Shown here piece by piece: positions 53,677 to 64,000 of a stretch of 64,000 nucleotides of DNA. Source of the DNA: Branchinecta lynchi. Its lineage: Eukaryota; Arthropoda; Branchiopoda; Anostraca; Branchinectidae. Under the pieces are notes generated by a model. That model did no database searches. It saw only the letters and a program-made list of their open reading frames with translations, and was not told the DNA's origin. The stretch covers positions 5,328,046 to 5,392,045 of the forward strand of contig JAKZAP010000016.1 of the NCBI GenBank assembly GCA_023053575.1, in the 5' to 3' direction. The position numbers and the translations under genes are program-made. Position 1 is the stretch's first letter. Each line of letters begins with the position of its first letter.

Positions 53677-56411
53677 TATGGCACTTGAGCTTACTCAAGT
53701 GCCATATAGCGATTGTAATTTCTGTCCGTCAGTCGGTCTGTCGGTCCCGGTTTTGCTAGTTCGGGCACTTCCAGATAAGCTAGGACGATGAAACTTGGCA
53801 GGCATATCAGGAACTGGACCAGATTAAATTAGAAATACTCGCTTCCCAGGAACCGACCATCTGGAGGGGAGTGGAGGGAGGGGGAATCCGGAAAAATGAG
53901 GAAAAATGAGATATTTTTAGCTTACGAACGGGTTATCGGATCTTAATGAAACTTGATATATGGAAGGAACTCATGTCTCAGACCCTCCATTTTAAATCCA
54001 AACCGGATCCGGTAACATTGGGGGGAGTTGGAGGGGGAAACCGGAAATCTTGAAAAACACTTAGAGTGGAGGGATCCGGATGAAACTTGGTGGAAAGTAC
54101 AAGCACAAGTCCTAGATACATGGCTGATATAACCGGAACGGATCCGCTCACTTTGGGGGAGTTGGGGGGGGGGGGGGGGGGAGAAGTCCGAATGTGTGGT
54201 GATCCCGCGAGTTCCGTGCTTCCTGATGTGCTGGGACGATGGAAATTGACAGGCATCTCTGGGACCCGACCAGATTAAATAGGAAATCGTCAATTCCCCG
54301 ATTCGACCATCTGGGGGGGGGGGGGAGTGGAGGGAGGGGGAAGCCAAAATTTGAGGTATTTTTATCTTGCGAACGAGTCATCGGATCTTGATGAAATTTT
54401 ATATTTAGGATGACCTCGTGTCTCAGACGTCCCACTATAAATCCGGACCGGATCCGATGACACTGGGGGGAGTTGGAGGAGGGAACCGGAAATCTTGAGA
54501 AACGCTTAGAGTGGAGGGATCGGGATGAAACTTGGTGGGAAGAACAAGCACAAGTCCTAGATACGTCAATGATATAAGCGGACCAGATCCAGGCACTCTG
54601 GGGGAGTTGGGGGGGGGTCCGGATTTCTAGCGATCCCGCGAGTTCGGCATACTTCCTGATGTGCTAGGGCGATGAAACTTGGCAGGTATGTCAGGGACCC
54701 GAACAGGTTCACTTGAGAACAGCCGTTTCCCCAATCCGACCATACTGGGGGGAGTGGATGGATGGGGAGTCCGGAATCTAGTGGCGTGTATAACTTTTGA
54801 ACGTGTGATCGGATCTTGATGAAATTTTATATTTAGGATGACCTCGTGTCTCAGACATCGCACTTTAAATCTGGGCCGGATCCGATGACACTGGGGGGAG
54901 TTGGAGGAGGGAACCGGAAATTTTGAGAAACGCTTAGAGTGGAGGGATCGGGATGAAACTTGGTGGAAAAAACAAGCACAAGTCCTAGACACGTCATTGA
55001 CATAACCGGACCGGATCAGGGCACTGTGGGGGAGTTGGGGTCGGGGTCCGGATTTCTAGCGATCCCGCGAGTTCGGCATACTTCCTGATGTCCTAGGGCG
55101 ATGAAACTTGGCAGGTATGTCAGGGATCCGAACATATTGACTTGAGAACAGCCGTTTCCCCGACCCGACCATCGTGGGGGGATTGGGTGGATGGGGAGTC
55201 CGGAATGTAGTGGCGTGCATAACTTTTGAACGGGTGATCGGATTTGAATGAAACTTGTCTGGTGAGCTATCACCTCGGACGTTCAGTGTCACGTCCGGGT
55301 CGGGTCCGATACCTGTGGGGATGGAGGGGGGGGGGGGGGGAACTCGAGAAACTCTAAAAGCAGAGGGATTGGGACGAAACTTAATGGATAACAAGCATTA
55401 GGCCTAGATGAAATTGAAGGAGCCAAATGGTTTCGGGGCTCTGAGGGGGGAGTTGGAGGGGTTTCCTGGAATTCCGGTAGTCGTGAGTTAGAATAGTTCG
55501 AGATGTAAAACGACAACGAAACTTTGCAGGCATATTAGCGACCCGAATTATCTTGACTTAAGAATCTGACACAACATACCCCCGGAAACTTCCGTTCCTA
55601 GATCCGAGCATTTTTTGGTGAGCACGAGAAGAGAAATATGGAAATTGACTTTTATAAATTGCAAACGAGTGGTCTGATTCGAGTGAAACTTTATGGGTGA
55701 TACGAATCGATGGCCTCGACATGTGAAACATGCGTTCGAACCATATGCGACCACGATTAGGGGAATTGGGGGTGGTGAGGGGGGGGGACTTTTGACAAGC
55801 ACAAAAACCAAACGGATGGACCGAATGAGATGCAAATTCGACGGTGCCGAGTTTATGCGGCCTAGATTTGTTATTTGGCGTCCGGGCCGAATTCCGTCAA
55901 GGTAGGGGGGGTGGGTAGTGGAAACTTGCAGATAGGCTAAGCTCCAATTTCAGTAAAACTTGATGGACAGGAACAAGGAATTAAGAGATTGGGCCCGAAC
56001 CGGCTCCGACAACGTTGGTGGGAGGGGGGGGGGTACCGGAACTTTCCAAAAATGCTCAGATTCGATTGAAACTTGATAGATGGTATAAAAGAAGATGCTT
56101 TAGGTGGTCGATTTTTTATATTCCGAACCAGATTCGGCCACGGTAGGTCGAGATAGAGTGGGTACCGGAAATCGTGTCGCACGTCTAGGGATCAAACAAA
56201 TGGATTTATTGGGATGAAAGTTTGAACAGTCATGTGCATTTGCTACAGACAATCGAGACGATGCCGGAACTGCTCAGAAATGAGTGAAACTAAATATCCT
56301 ATTTCTATTTCCGAACCGCATTTTTGGATGGCGGTCGTATTGTGTGACGTTCTCATCTACTTTCTTGTACAGCCTACTCGTACAAGTGCCATATGAGCTC
56401 GTAGCTCTTGT
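53677..56411 (-). mobile_element. TGGCAC element, full length, inverted
   Basis: Right hairpin at 53,677-53,706 (same 13-bp arms as 15,871-15,900); left end at 56,381-56,411 (CAAGTGCCATATGAGCTCGT then AGCTCTTG). Modules match the copy at 13,049-15,903 in order but with fewer units (2.74 against 2.85 kb). An 18-base G run is at 54,164-54,181. It interrupts the ATTCGGT repeat in a T-rich site. Confidence 0.85.
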
Positions 56412-56424
56412 TTTTAGTTAGTTT

Positions 56425-56541
56425 TTCAGTAGGCTACGAATTCATTATTTGCTTCAACCCAGTTACTGAGTTTGGTAATTTAAGTGGGATTCATTTAGCT
56501 CTCGTTCTTTACCGTTTACGGTAGCTTCAGCTGGTTGCTGT
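56425..56541 (+). repeat. ATTCGGT-array repeat, copy 2, right part
   Basis: GGTAATTTAAGTGGGATTCA and TTTACGGTAGCTTCAGCTGG match 11,173-11,236. Directly followed by a GGGATCCC element end. Confidence 0.65.
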
Positions 56542-56544
56542 TCT

Positions 56545-58026
56545 TTTTGGGATCCCAAAACGTAAGTGGCGGGATACCTATGACATCGCAAAAGTTGTCC
56601 GTCTGTCCGTCTGTCCGTAGAGCAAACTGATTTCGTAAGAACTGCCAAACATGAAAAAACAGAATCAGCCAACTACGATAAGACTCTAATCACCCTGCTA
56701 ATATTATAACTTGGTAATATTATAACTTCTGGTTGAATTCAGCTGGCATGTGTAACACAACTTACGGCCTGACAAATTATTGTCGATCGAAATTGTGGAC
56801 GAAAACTGTTTCATGGGCGACTCTGGTAAGATTTTTTAGACAGGGCCGATCTCACCCTGAAAACTGAAAACGGGGTAAAATCGCGGAAGAAAATTTAGAA
56901 CCCGATTTTTTTTCAAGGAGGAATGGGGGAGAAATTACTTTTCTGCCTCAATCTCGCCCTGAAAATCTACCACGAACAAGATTTCAGGCAGAAATCTCGG
57001 CCATCGAGCTGGATTTCGACCAGATTTCAGGCGGAAAACAGAAATCGAGGCGGGAAATTTCCGTACGGGGTCTGTCCGTCTGTGCGCACTATAACTCTCG
57101 AAGGGAATGAGATATTTTGATGAACTTGGTGTGAGGATTCTTTGGGTCAAGAGTAAGGTCAAGTTCGTAGATGGGCTCTGTAGCCCTACATTTAGGGGTG
57201 GGGGAGGGGGTTTAAATTAAGGGTCAAATGAAATATTTTTAAACACATAATGTGATAGTCGATTATGGGGTAAGAAGATAAGCTGAACACGATGGTCAAA
57301 ACCACTTTGTCATCGGACAAGTAGTTCGCCCGGAATCTGGAGAAAACCGGAAACTTTGTTAAAAGTATAAGTTTTATTTGAAATTGATTAGATGTTCGAT
57401 TTAGGGGTAAGAAGACATGCTGAAAACGATGGTGAAAGCCATTTTTACACCAGACAAGTAGTTAGCCCGGAATCCGGCCAAAACCGGAAAGTCTGTTAAA
57501 AGTAAAAGTTTTATTTGAAGTTGATTAGATGTTCGATATACGGGTAGAAAGACATGCTGAACATGATGATGAAAATCATTTTTTGGCCGGACAAATAGTT
57601 CGTCCGGAATCCAGCCAGAACCGGAAAGTTTGTTAAAAGTAAAAGTTTTATTTGGAGTTGATTAAATGTTCGATTTAGGGGTAAGAAGTCATGCTCATCA
57701 CTTGTGTGAAAAAATTTTCTACCCGGGCAAGTAGTTCGCCCGGAATCCGGCCAAAACCGGAAAAACTTAAAGTTTATTTGTAGTTGATTACATATCCGAT
57801 TTAGGGGTAAGAAGAGATGCTGAATCTGTGTATGAAAATCATAAGTATAACACACATACTGAATCCCTATCTGAACTTGGTTTTTTCAGACGATTAGCTA
57901 TTTGGCCTTAATCTGTTTATGAATTTTAATTGTAAAAATGTTCAAGGAGTCTGGTGAAGACAAGACCCAATCGTCTGGATCATATATTGATTTTTTGGGA
58001 TCCCATCGAAACCTTTGGTCTTGTTT
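56545..58026 (-). mobile_element. GGGATCCC element, inverted, with internal insertion
   Basis: Right palindrome at 56,545-56,560, CGCAAAAGTTGTCCGTCTGT to 56,622, then foreign DNA, then CTGTCCGTCTGTGCGCACTA at 57,070 on. Six modules follow, and the inverse left end GGGATCCCATCGAAACCTTT GGTCTTG lies at 57,995-58,022. Confidence 0.75.
56623..57069. other. foreign 447-bp segment inside a GGGATCCC element
   Basis: Splits the GTCC microsatellite. The right half repeats a short theme (TCTCGCCCTGAAAATC, GATTTCAGGCAGAAATCTCG, GATTTCAGGCGGAAAACAG). No termini or coding recognised. Confidence 0.5.
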
Positions 58027-58145
58027 TACTTGGGATTGCAGTACTTCAGGAATAAGCACGTCTCTTGACGTATAATGTACTTTGTAACCACTTTACCCTG
58101 GATCGCCCCTTTCGTCGCCAGAAAGCTCTGGGTTAATATAGATAA

Positions 58146-58712
58146 TCTTGGGATCGCAGAGCACTTTTATCATCACGTGTTTCCACAAAATTTCGCCTGC
58201 GGCGCATTTCGCAGTCTTCACTAATTAGACAAAGGCTGCCTCATTTATTTGGCGTTTGAGGCTTAGAATTGTGGGGGCTTGAACTATGTTAAAAGCTAAG
58301 AATTTGCATGGGAAGTAGTTAAATGTTGCCAGAAAAAAAGGCGGATTAAAAAAGTTTCGCCTGTGTCGCCTTAATTAATCATGGGCACAGCCGTTAGCAA
58401 CACCATTTTTTGCAATTTTTTCAAGTCCTGTTAGTAAAACTGGAACGGTCTTCCGAAGGTAAAAGGCTAGTGGATACGCCATCCATGAAAAAAAAAAAAA
58501 CATAAGCGGAAAAGCATGAAAACGCACCAATTTTTCTCTTTAGACTTTTTGAACATACTCAGCAACTTTTTACGTTGTAGCTTCGTGAAGGCAACTCGCT
58601 GTGTTTTTCCTTTTTTTTTGGAAATTCAGTAAAAATCAGGTACCGATTCGGTCAATTTTACCAGGTGCGCCCCCCCCCCTCTCCCCCCAATGAAGAAAGG
58701 CTCGGGACGCCC
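58146..58712 (+). repeat. GGGACGCCCC repeat, uninterrupted copy
   Basis: Continuous counterpart of 12,745-13,048 plus 15,905-16,095. The junction region is an A tract (about 58,488-58,501) followed by CATAAGCGG. Ends at GGGACGCCCCTAGG. Confidence 0.75.
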
Positions 58713-59127
58713 CTAGGTATGACAGGTTCTTTAACATTGAGTATGCAGGCACTCCTTCAAATATTTTCCCAGGCATTCGAAGGGATAAAATACCTATTAC
58801 ATGGGTTATCGATGCCATTTATTTAATGTCGACGCATGTGGAGTTCGATTATCAGTGTTTGCCTAGTTTCTATCTTGTCGAATGTCAATCAAGTGACTCG
58901 TTCTTGGAAGCTTCCAAGAATTCCTGTTTGTGCCTTGTTTGTTATCTGATGTTCTGTTTGCCGTGATATCGTTTTGGAGGGCCTCGTGCAGCCTGTGGGA
59001 TCCTAAACTTCCTTTCGAAATTGTTCATTGGCATGACAGCATTCATTTATCTGTCTGGGAATTTAAAGTAGAACTCAAGGCTAATCTGTATCTACGAATA
59101 TATTCAAATAGTGTATACGTCAGCTAC

Positions 59128-59187
59128 GATTCTTCATCAGCGATATTTCGACCCTTCTTGGCAAGGGTCCTCGTCAGGCTGTCAATC
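59128..59187 (-). ncRNA. hammerhead ribozyme motif beside Penelope-like element
   Basis: Same layout as 37,344-37,403: GATT-GA-CAGC, CTGACGA (59,177-59,171), stem II GACCCTT/AAGGGTC (7 perfect pairs), GAAA, TAT, C, GCTG, AATC. The T in AAGGGTC against C in the intronic copy restores stem II pairing in a different way, so the fold has been kept. It lies on the strand opposite to the adjacent reverse transcriptase. Confidence 0.75.
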
Positions 59188-59289
59188 TTCAGGGTCAAGG
59201 TCTGGGAAGCAAAAAAGAAGACGCAAAAAAAACCGCAAAAAGCGTGAAACGTAGAAAGCAAGCATTGACGCTGTGTGTCTGTTCATCAG

Positions 59290-59970
59290 TCGCAAGAAAG
59301 ATTTCACCCTGGATGCCCTAAAAGAAGCGCTAGAGAATTATAACTGTAAGCCAAATACTAGATTGCTTTAAGCTTATTTGGATCTACATATTTCATCGAC
59401 ATGGGTCAATTCTACTGGCAGCATGCAGGATCAGCAATGGGGAGCTCCATTTCGCAGGGACTCGCCGAATTAACGCTGAGGAAAATTGAAGAAATCGTTT
59501 CAGCATTGCGCCGATGGTTCGAAGTTTCTACAAACGTTATCTTGATGATGGTTTCACATCGTAGGAAGGCCAAAAAACACACATTCCGTGAACATTTATC
59601 CAGTTCACGATTGAATTTTAAAATGATGCACAGCCGTACCTAGATGTTTTGATTGCTAACAGTGAAGGTAGTTTTGTCTGCTCAGTCTACAGTAAGTCCA
59701 CCCACAACGATCGATACCTACCATACGATTCCTACCCGCCAGAATATGTGAAACGCGGAGTAGTTATCTCACTAGCCGATCGAGCCATCAGATTCGGGAA
59801 GTCCTGTTTGGAAACAAATACCCCGTTCAACTGGTTGAACAGATCATCAGAAGACGACTGAAGCTGTATTCAGCCCCCAAAGATACTGTAAGTTCCACTA
59901 GGAATGGTGAGACAGAAGAAAAGATGACCGCGTTTACCTTCCGCGGAGTGACAGAAGAATTATCCAGAAG
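59290..59970 (+). pseudogene. Penelope-like element reverse transcriptase and linker, broken
   Basis: Penelope-type signatures in order: TYFIDMGQFYWQHAGSAMGS (59,386 on), SFYKRYLDDGF with the YLDD catalytic box (59,523-59,555), LDVLIANSEGSFVCSVYSKS then THNDRYLPYDSYPPEYVKRG (59,637-59,760), and FRGVTEELSRR in the linker (59,936-59,968). Two or more frameshifts and a TAG after LDDGFTS make it non-functional. It stops at a C run (59,983-59,994); the nuclease domain is 3.1 kb further on. Confidence 0.8.
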
Positions 59971-59994
59971 GGGTGATTCAGCCCCCCCCCCCCC

Positions 59995-60648
59995 AATGGT
60001 ACATGAATCGTCGGCACACGGGCGAAGCGCCGTCGCTTGGTCCGTGCTAGTTTATGGAATTTGTTTTGTATATTTACATACTGTTACGCTTTCCATACGT
60101 GTTTCTGCAATGCAGTTTTGTTCACGCATACACTAAAGGTCAGGAGATTCAAGAAAAAGTTCGATATACAAGTTTCACGTCTGACCTCAGATTTTGCATT
60201 GCCGCACATCCGGCCTCCGGGAACACGACGCTATGCATGCAGTGAAATACAACTATGTTGTTGCTATGCAACTCGAAATCTCGCTCGCATTCAGTAATGT
60301 TTGCGGTAGGCGCGGTAGCACTGGTAGCACACGTACCAGTACAAAAGTTATTGCAAAGATTACTTGAATAAGCTTCGAGTCATTGTGTCGAGCGATTGTG
60401 TGAGTATTAAGCCAGACGGACATACTTTATTTTGCACTAGGGTAAATTCTGACACGACTAGAACGAACGAGAAATGGGATAAAAGGCCCGCGTTGTGTGG
60501 CGTTGAAAAAACTTTGCCTTTGTATAATTGCCTTTAGAATTTCTGTTGTTATATAATAACAGTCCAGTCTTCATTCTTTCAGAGAAGCTAAGACCTTCTT
60601 AGCATCTAGGCTATCTATTGATCTATTATTATTCAACTAGAATCGTCT
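59995..60648. other. unassigned DNA within the disrupted Penelope-like element
   Basis: Small open frames only; nothing recognised. Confidence 0.5.
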
Positions 60649-60649
60649 T

Positions 60650-61825
60650 GAAACAAGACCAAACGTGTCGATGGGATCCCAAAAATCTAATATTTGATTC
60701 AGACAATCGAGTCTTGTCTTCGCCAGATCCAGTCTTAGACAGGCTAATCATCAGAGAAAACCAAGTTCAGATATACCTCTATAAGCCATATCTGTTTTGA
60801 CGATAATGACCGAGACTTCCTGCCGATTTCCGAGCGAACTACTAGTCCAGCAAAAAAAAAATTACAGAAACAAAACCAGCGTATCTCCTTATCCCTATAA
60901 AGAACATCTAATCAACTTTGAATAAAAGTTTGACTTAAAAAAAAATCCGGTTACAACCGGATTCCGGAATAATTATATGTCCGGGTAAAAAACCATTGTC
61001 ATATACCGACTCAGCCTCTATTCTTACCCCTTAATCTGTCATCTAATCGAACTTTTGCTTTTAACAAATTTTCCGGGTTTGGCCGGATTCCGGGCGAACT
61101 AGTTGTCCGGCGAGAAAATGATTTTCGCCATCATATTGGGCATGTCTTTTTACCAATAAATCACACATTTAATCAACTTCAAATTAAACTTTTACTTTTC
61201 CGGTTTTCGCCGGATTCCGGGCGAACTACAGGTCCGGGTAAAAAATTGTTTTCACATAAGTGTTCAGCATGTCTTTTTGCCCTAAATCGAACATCTAATC
61301 AACTCGAAATAAAACTTTTAATTTTAACAAACTTTCCGGTTTCGTCCGGATTCCGGGCGAACTACTTGTGCGTCGAGAAAATGGTTTTCACCATCGTCTT
61401 CAGCATGTCTTCCCACCCCTTAATCGAACATCTAATCAACTTCAAATAAAACTTTTACTTTTAACAAACTTTCCGGTTTTGGCCGGATTCCGGGCGAACT
61501 ACTCTTCCGATGACAAAATGATTTTCACCATCGTGCTCAGCATGTCTTCTTACCTCATAATCGACTATCATATTAGCTGTTTCAAAATATTTTGTTTGCC
61601 CCTTAATTTGAACCCCCACCCCTAAATGTAGGGCTACAAAGCCCATCTACAAACTTGACTGGTCCGACGACCCAACGAATCCTCACACCATATTTCATCA
61701 AAATATCTCATTCCCTTCGAGAGTTATCGTGCTTACAGACGGACGGACGGACGGACGGACGGACAGACGGACAACTTTTGCGATGTCATAGGTATCCCTC
61801 CACTTACGTTTTGGGATCCCAAAAA
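60650..61825 (+). mobile_element. GGGATCCC element
   Basis: Left GAAACAAGACCAAACGTGTC with GATGGGATCCCAAAAA (60,650-60,686). Modules at about 60,940-61,560; CATATTTCATCAAAATATCTC; GACG microsatellite (61,738-61,769); palindrome TTTTGGGATCCCAAAA (61,809-61,824). Confidence 0.8.
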
Positions 61826-61837
61826 ACAACGACTGGT

Positions 61838-62347
61838 ATGAATGAATGAATGAATGAATGCATTTATTACCCATCAATTAAAAAACAGATGGAGCACAAC
61901 AAAAGACAAAGCAAAAAAGAAGAAATGGAAAACACTAATTCCTCTGACAACAACAAAAAAGAACGAACACAACAACCAACAGCATATACCAACTACTGTT
62001 GCAGAATCATGGCCCAGGGGTGGGACTCAACTGACAGATTATAACGAGTGATCTGCGCTACGATTGCTTCTTCCGGATTCGTAACGCCGTACCGACGCGA
62101 AACATATCTGTTACTTGTCCATGGTGGTAAACGCAACAGAAACTTTGCATATTTGTAGTAGACTGAGCGCAATTTGGCCATGGCCGTCGGTGCAAAATGT
62201 ATCTTTCATTTTTGGCTGCGGCAGGGTTCTCTCATAATAGAAGGCCTGGCTCGCGGTATCAAAGGACCCCTCTTGCTTTTCACTGTTTTCACACACCCAG
62301 TCACGACGTGCGTGGTCTATTAACCTCTGAAATCTGCTTCTTAACAA
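61838..62347 (-). pseudogene. non-LTR retrotransposon 3' end with reverse transcriptase C-terminus
   Basis: Minus-strand frames 62,347-62,111 (MLRSRFQRLIDHARRDWVCE) and 62,181-61,993 (MAKLRSVYYKYAKFLLRLPP then WTSNRYVSRRYGV) join with one frameshift. The second resembles the conserved C-terminal region of Jockey/CR1-type proteins (leucine-rich, ending LPPWTS). A stem (CCATC...GATGG) and an ATTC tail (61,838-61,862) follow. It abuts the end of the GGGATCCC element. Confidence 0.65.
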
Positions 62348-62349
62348 AA

Positions 62350-63080
62350 TATATTTTTGTCACTTTATTTTAATTTTTCGCTTTTCCGATCTAGCCGAGA
62401 TTTTGAGGGTTTGCCAGACAATAACTTGTGCGCATAGAGTGCCGTAGTGATCAGGTGTGGCAAAACAGGATTTTTCTCCCATTTCTATACATTTAACACA
62501 CAAATTTAAATTTGTTGCGTAAACAATCCAACATGGTCTAACGAAGCCTGGCCAGAGTCGACAAGCTCTAACAAAACAATCCCTAATTTCGAAAGGAAAG
62601 TATGAGTATTTTTTTACCGGGCCATTTTATCGTGAAAAAGCCATTTCTAGTAAGACCTGGGCTTTAAAGTTAGTAATTTGGTTATCGAAAATTAAAGCGA
62701 GTGAACATTTCAATTAAGTACGACGGGCTTGGACCGGACCATCCATGTCTGGATCGAATTTGCCATAATGATATAATCTACTTTTAACCCTGAAAGAAAA
62801 CATGGAAATGAGGAAACATTGACACACACGTTCAAGTCAAATTTACCCTAGTCAAACGAGTCATTTTAGTGCACTAAAACGTCATGGCAGAAGTGTACGT
62901 GGCGACTTTACTCCGTTAGTTGCTGCACTTCCATGGGATTTACGACTATGGAACGGACCCGAAAGGGGGTCTGGGGGGCGCATCTCCCCAGCACTTTACG
63001 ACACCCACTGTCGGCACAACGCCGCTTCTCACCCCCCCCCCCCCCCCCCAACAGAGAAGAGCTAGCTACGCCCCTGCGAA
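62350..63080. other. unassigned DNA with C run
   Basis: Nothing recognised except an 18-base C run (63,032-63,049) and the phrase AGCTACGCCCCTG just before the nuclease fragment. Confidence 0.5.
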
Positions 63081-63240
63081 AGAGGCATTTATTCAATACC
63101 ATGTGATTGCGGAAAGCGATACGTAGGAAGGACAGAAAACGACTTGCAGAGCATGTGCAAAAAAATGGACCACGCCCTCTCCAGCAGACACCGTCATAAC
63201 TATACTTTCAAATTACATTTGCAGAACATATTTTCGAAAA
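63081..63240 (+). pseudogene. GIY-YIG endonuclease fragment of a Penelope-like element
   Basis: One frame reads RGIYSIPCDCGKRYVGRTEN then DLQSMCKKMDHALSSRHRHN. GIY and YVG are 10 residues apart, the arginine after YVG is in place, and the C-D-C before GK is the zinc-linked pair seen in Penelope-type GIY-YIG domains. It stops near 63,240. It is likely the C-terminal domain of the element whose reverse transcriptase ends at 59,970. Confidence 0.8.
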
Positions 63241-63316
63241 TATTTTGAAAAAGCCCAAATTCTTGCAGCGTGCACCGGACTCCATCAAACTATTCGAGAA
63301 GCCGTTGAGATAAAGA

Positions 63317-64000
63317 ACAAGACCGAAGGTTTCGATGGGATCCAAAAATTTTAATATTTGCTCCCGACAATTCGGGCTTGTCGATATTCGGTCTTCAGCA
63401 GACTTCTTAAACATTTTTACTTTTCAAATTTACTAACAGGTTAGGGCCAATGTTAATAGTTGGAGAAGACCAAGTTCCTATTTGACAGAGCAAACCGGAT
63501 ACGCCAGCTGAATTTCAATAAGTTCAGATATATTCCGATATCCGTTTTGCGCTGTCAAATATCCATATACGGATTCAGTTTACCCTATAGCCTACATCGT
63601 ATCACCTTCCTTCCTTACTTCTGCCCAACTTCCGGTTCCTGCCGGATTCCGGACAAACTACTTGTCTGGTAAAAAACTAAAGCTAAAAAAAGAGTTCAGT
63701 GTGTTTCTTTACCCCTAAATCCAACCTCTAATCAACTTCAGATTAAACTTTTACTTTTAACAACCTCTACAGTTTTGGCCGAATTCCGGCCGAACCGAAT
63801 TGTCCAGCGACAAAATACATTTCGTATTTGGACTCAGCGCGCCTTCTTGCCCCTAAGCCGAACTTCTAAGCAACTTCATATTAAACTTTTACTTTTCACA
63901 AATTTTCCGATTTTCGCCGGATTCCGGGTGAACTATTTGTCCGGCGAGAAAATAAATTTCATATTCGAATTGGTATGTCAGTAGCTTTCAAAAAATATTT
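63317..64000 (+). mobile_element. GGGATCCC element, left part, running off the window
   Basis: AACAAGACCGAAGGTTTCGA and TGGGATCCAAAAATTT open it (one C lost from the palindromic motif). Diverged modules with CCGGATTCCGGAC and CAACTTCAGATTAAAC follow to the edge. Confidence 0.7.

Overview
The window is animal nuclear DNA, most likely from an arthropod or another chitin-using invertebrate. The evidence is intron-split family-18 chitinase genes with a C-terminal peritrophin-type chitin-binding domain, GT-AG introns, and dense remains of non-LTR retrotransposons, Penelope-like elements and short inverted-repeat transposons. I saw no bacterial-style operon, rRNA, tRNA or CRISPR.

Genes. Only two host genes are convincing. 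Both are on the minus strand, head to tail. Chitinase A (51,053 to 33,736) is complete: nine exons join into a 478-codon frame with a signal peptide, the GH18 barrel with its catalytic Glu (residue 153), and a six-cysteine chitin-binding domain. Chitinase B starts at 8,664; its first four exons are present and the rest lies beyond the left edge. Exon phases match exactly and lengths match except for one codon in exon 2, so the two are tandem duplicates about 25 kb apart.

Everything else is mobile or repetitive DNA, in introns and between the genes. Two families dominate. 'TGGCAC elements' (up to 2.85 kb) have an internal TATGGCACTTG motif near the left end, an array of 133-156 bp modules, a GACC/GACA microsatellite, and a right-terminal hairpin repeating TATGGCACTTG. 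'GGGATCCC elements' (1.1-1.6 kb plus later insertions) follow the same plan with 137-bp modules, a GACG microsatellite and a TTTTGGGATCCCAAAA right end. This plan resembles non-autonomous Helentron/Helitron2-type elements (DINE-like), which is an inference.

Layout. 1-8,664: chitinase B with small repeats in its introns. 8,665-33,735: intergenic, almost wholly mobile: GGGATCCC and TGGCAC elements, foldback arrays at 20.1-23.1 kb splitting a reverse transcriptase, and a CR1/L2-like retrotransposon (29.3-31.7 kb) with a CCCH zinc-finger ORF1 and a 6-bp target duplication. 33,736-51,053: chitinase A, with several MITEs and a hammerhead-ribozyme-like motif in intron 6. 51,054-64,000: upstream flank with a tandem GC-hairpin repeat, a full-length inverted TGGCAC element, several GGGATCCC elements, and a broken Penelope-like element (reverse transcriptase, GIY-YIG nuclease, hammerhead motif).

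Nested insertions can be ordered because uninterrupted copies of several target repeats are also present. Most short open reading frames are chance frames inside repeats and are not listed.
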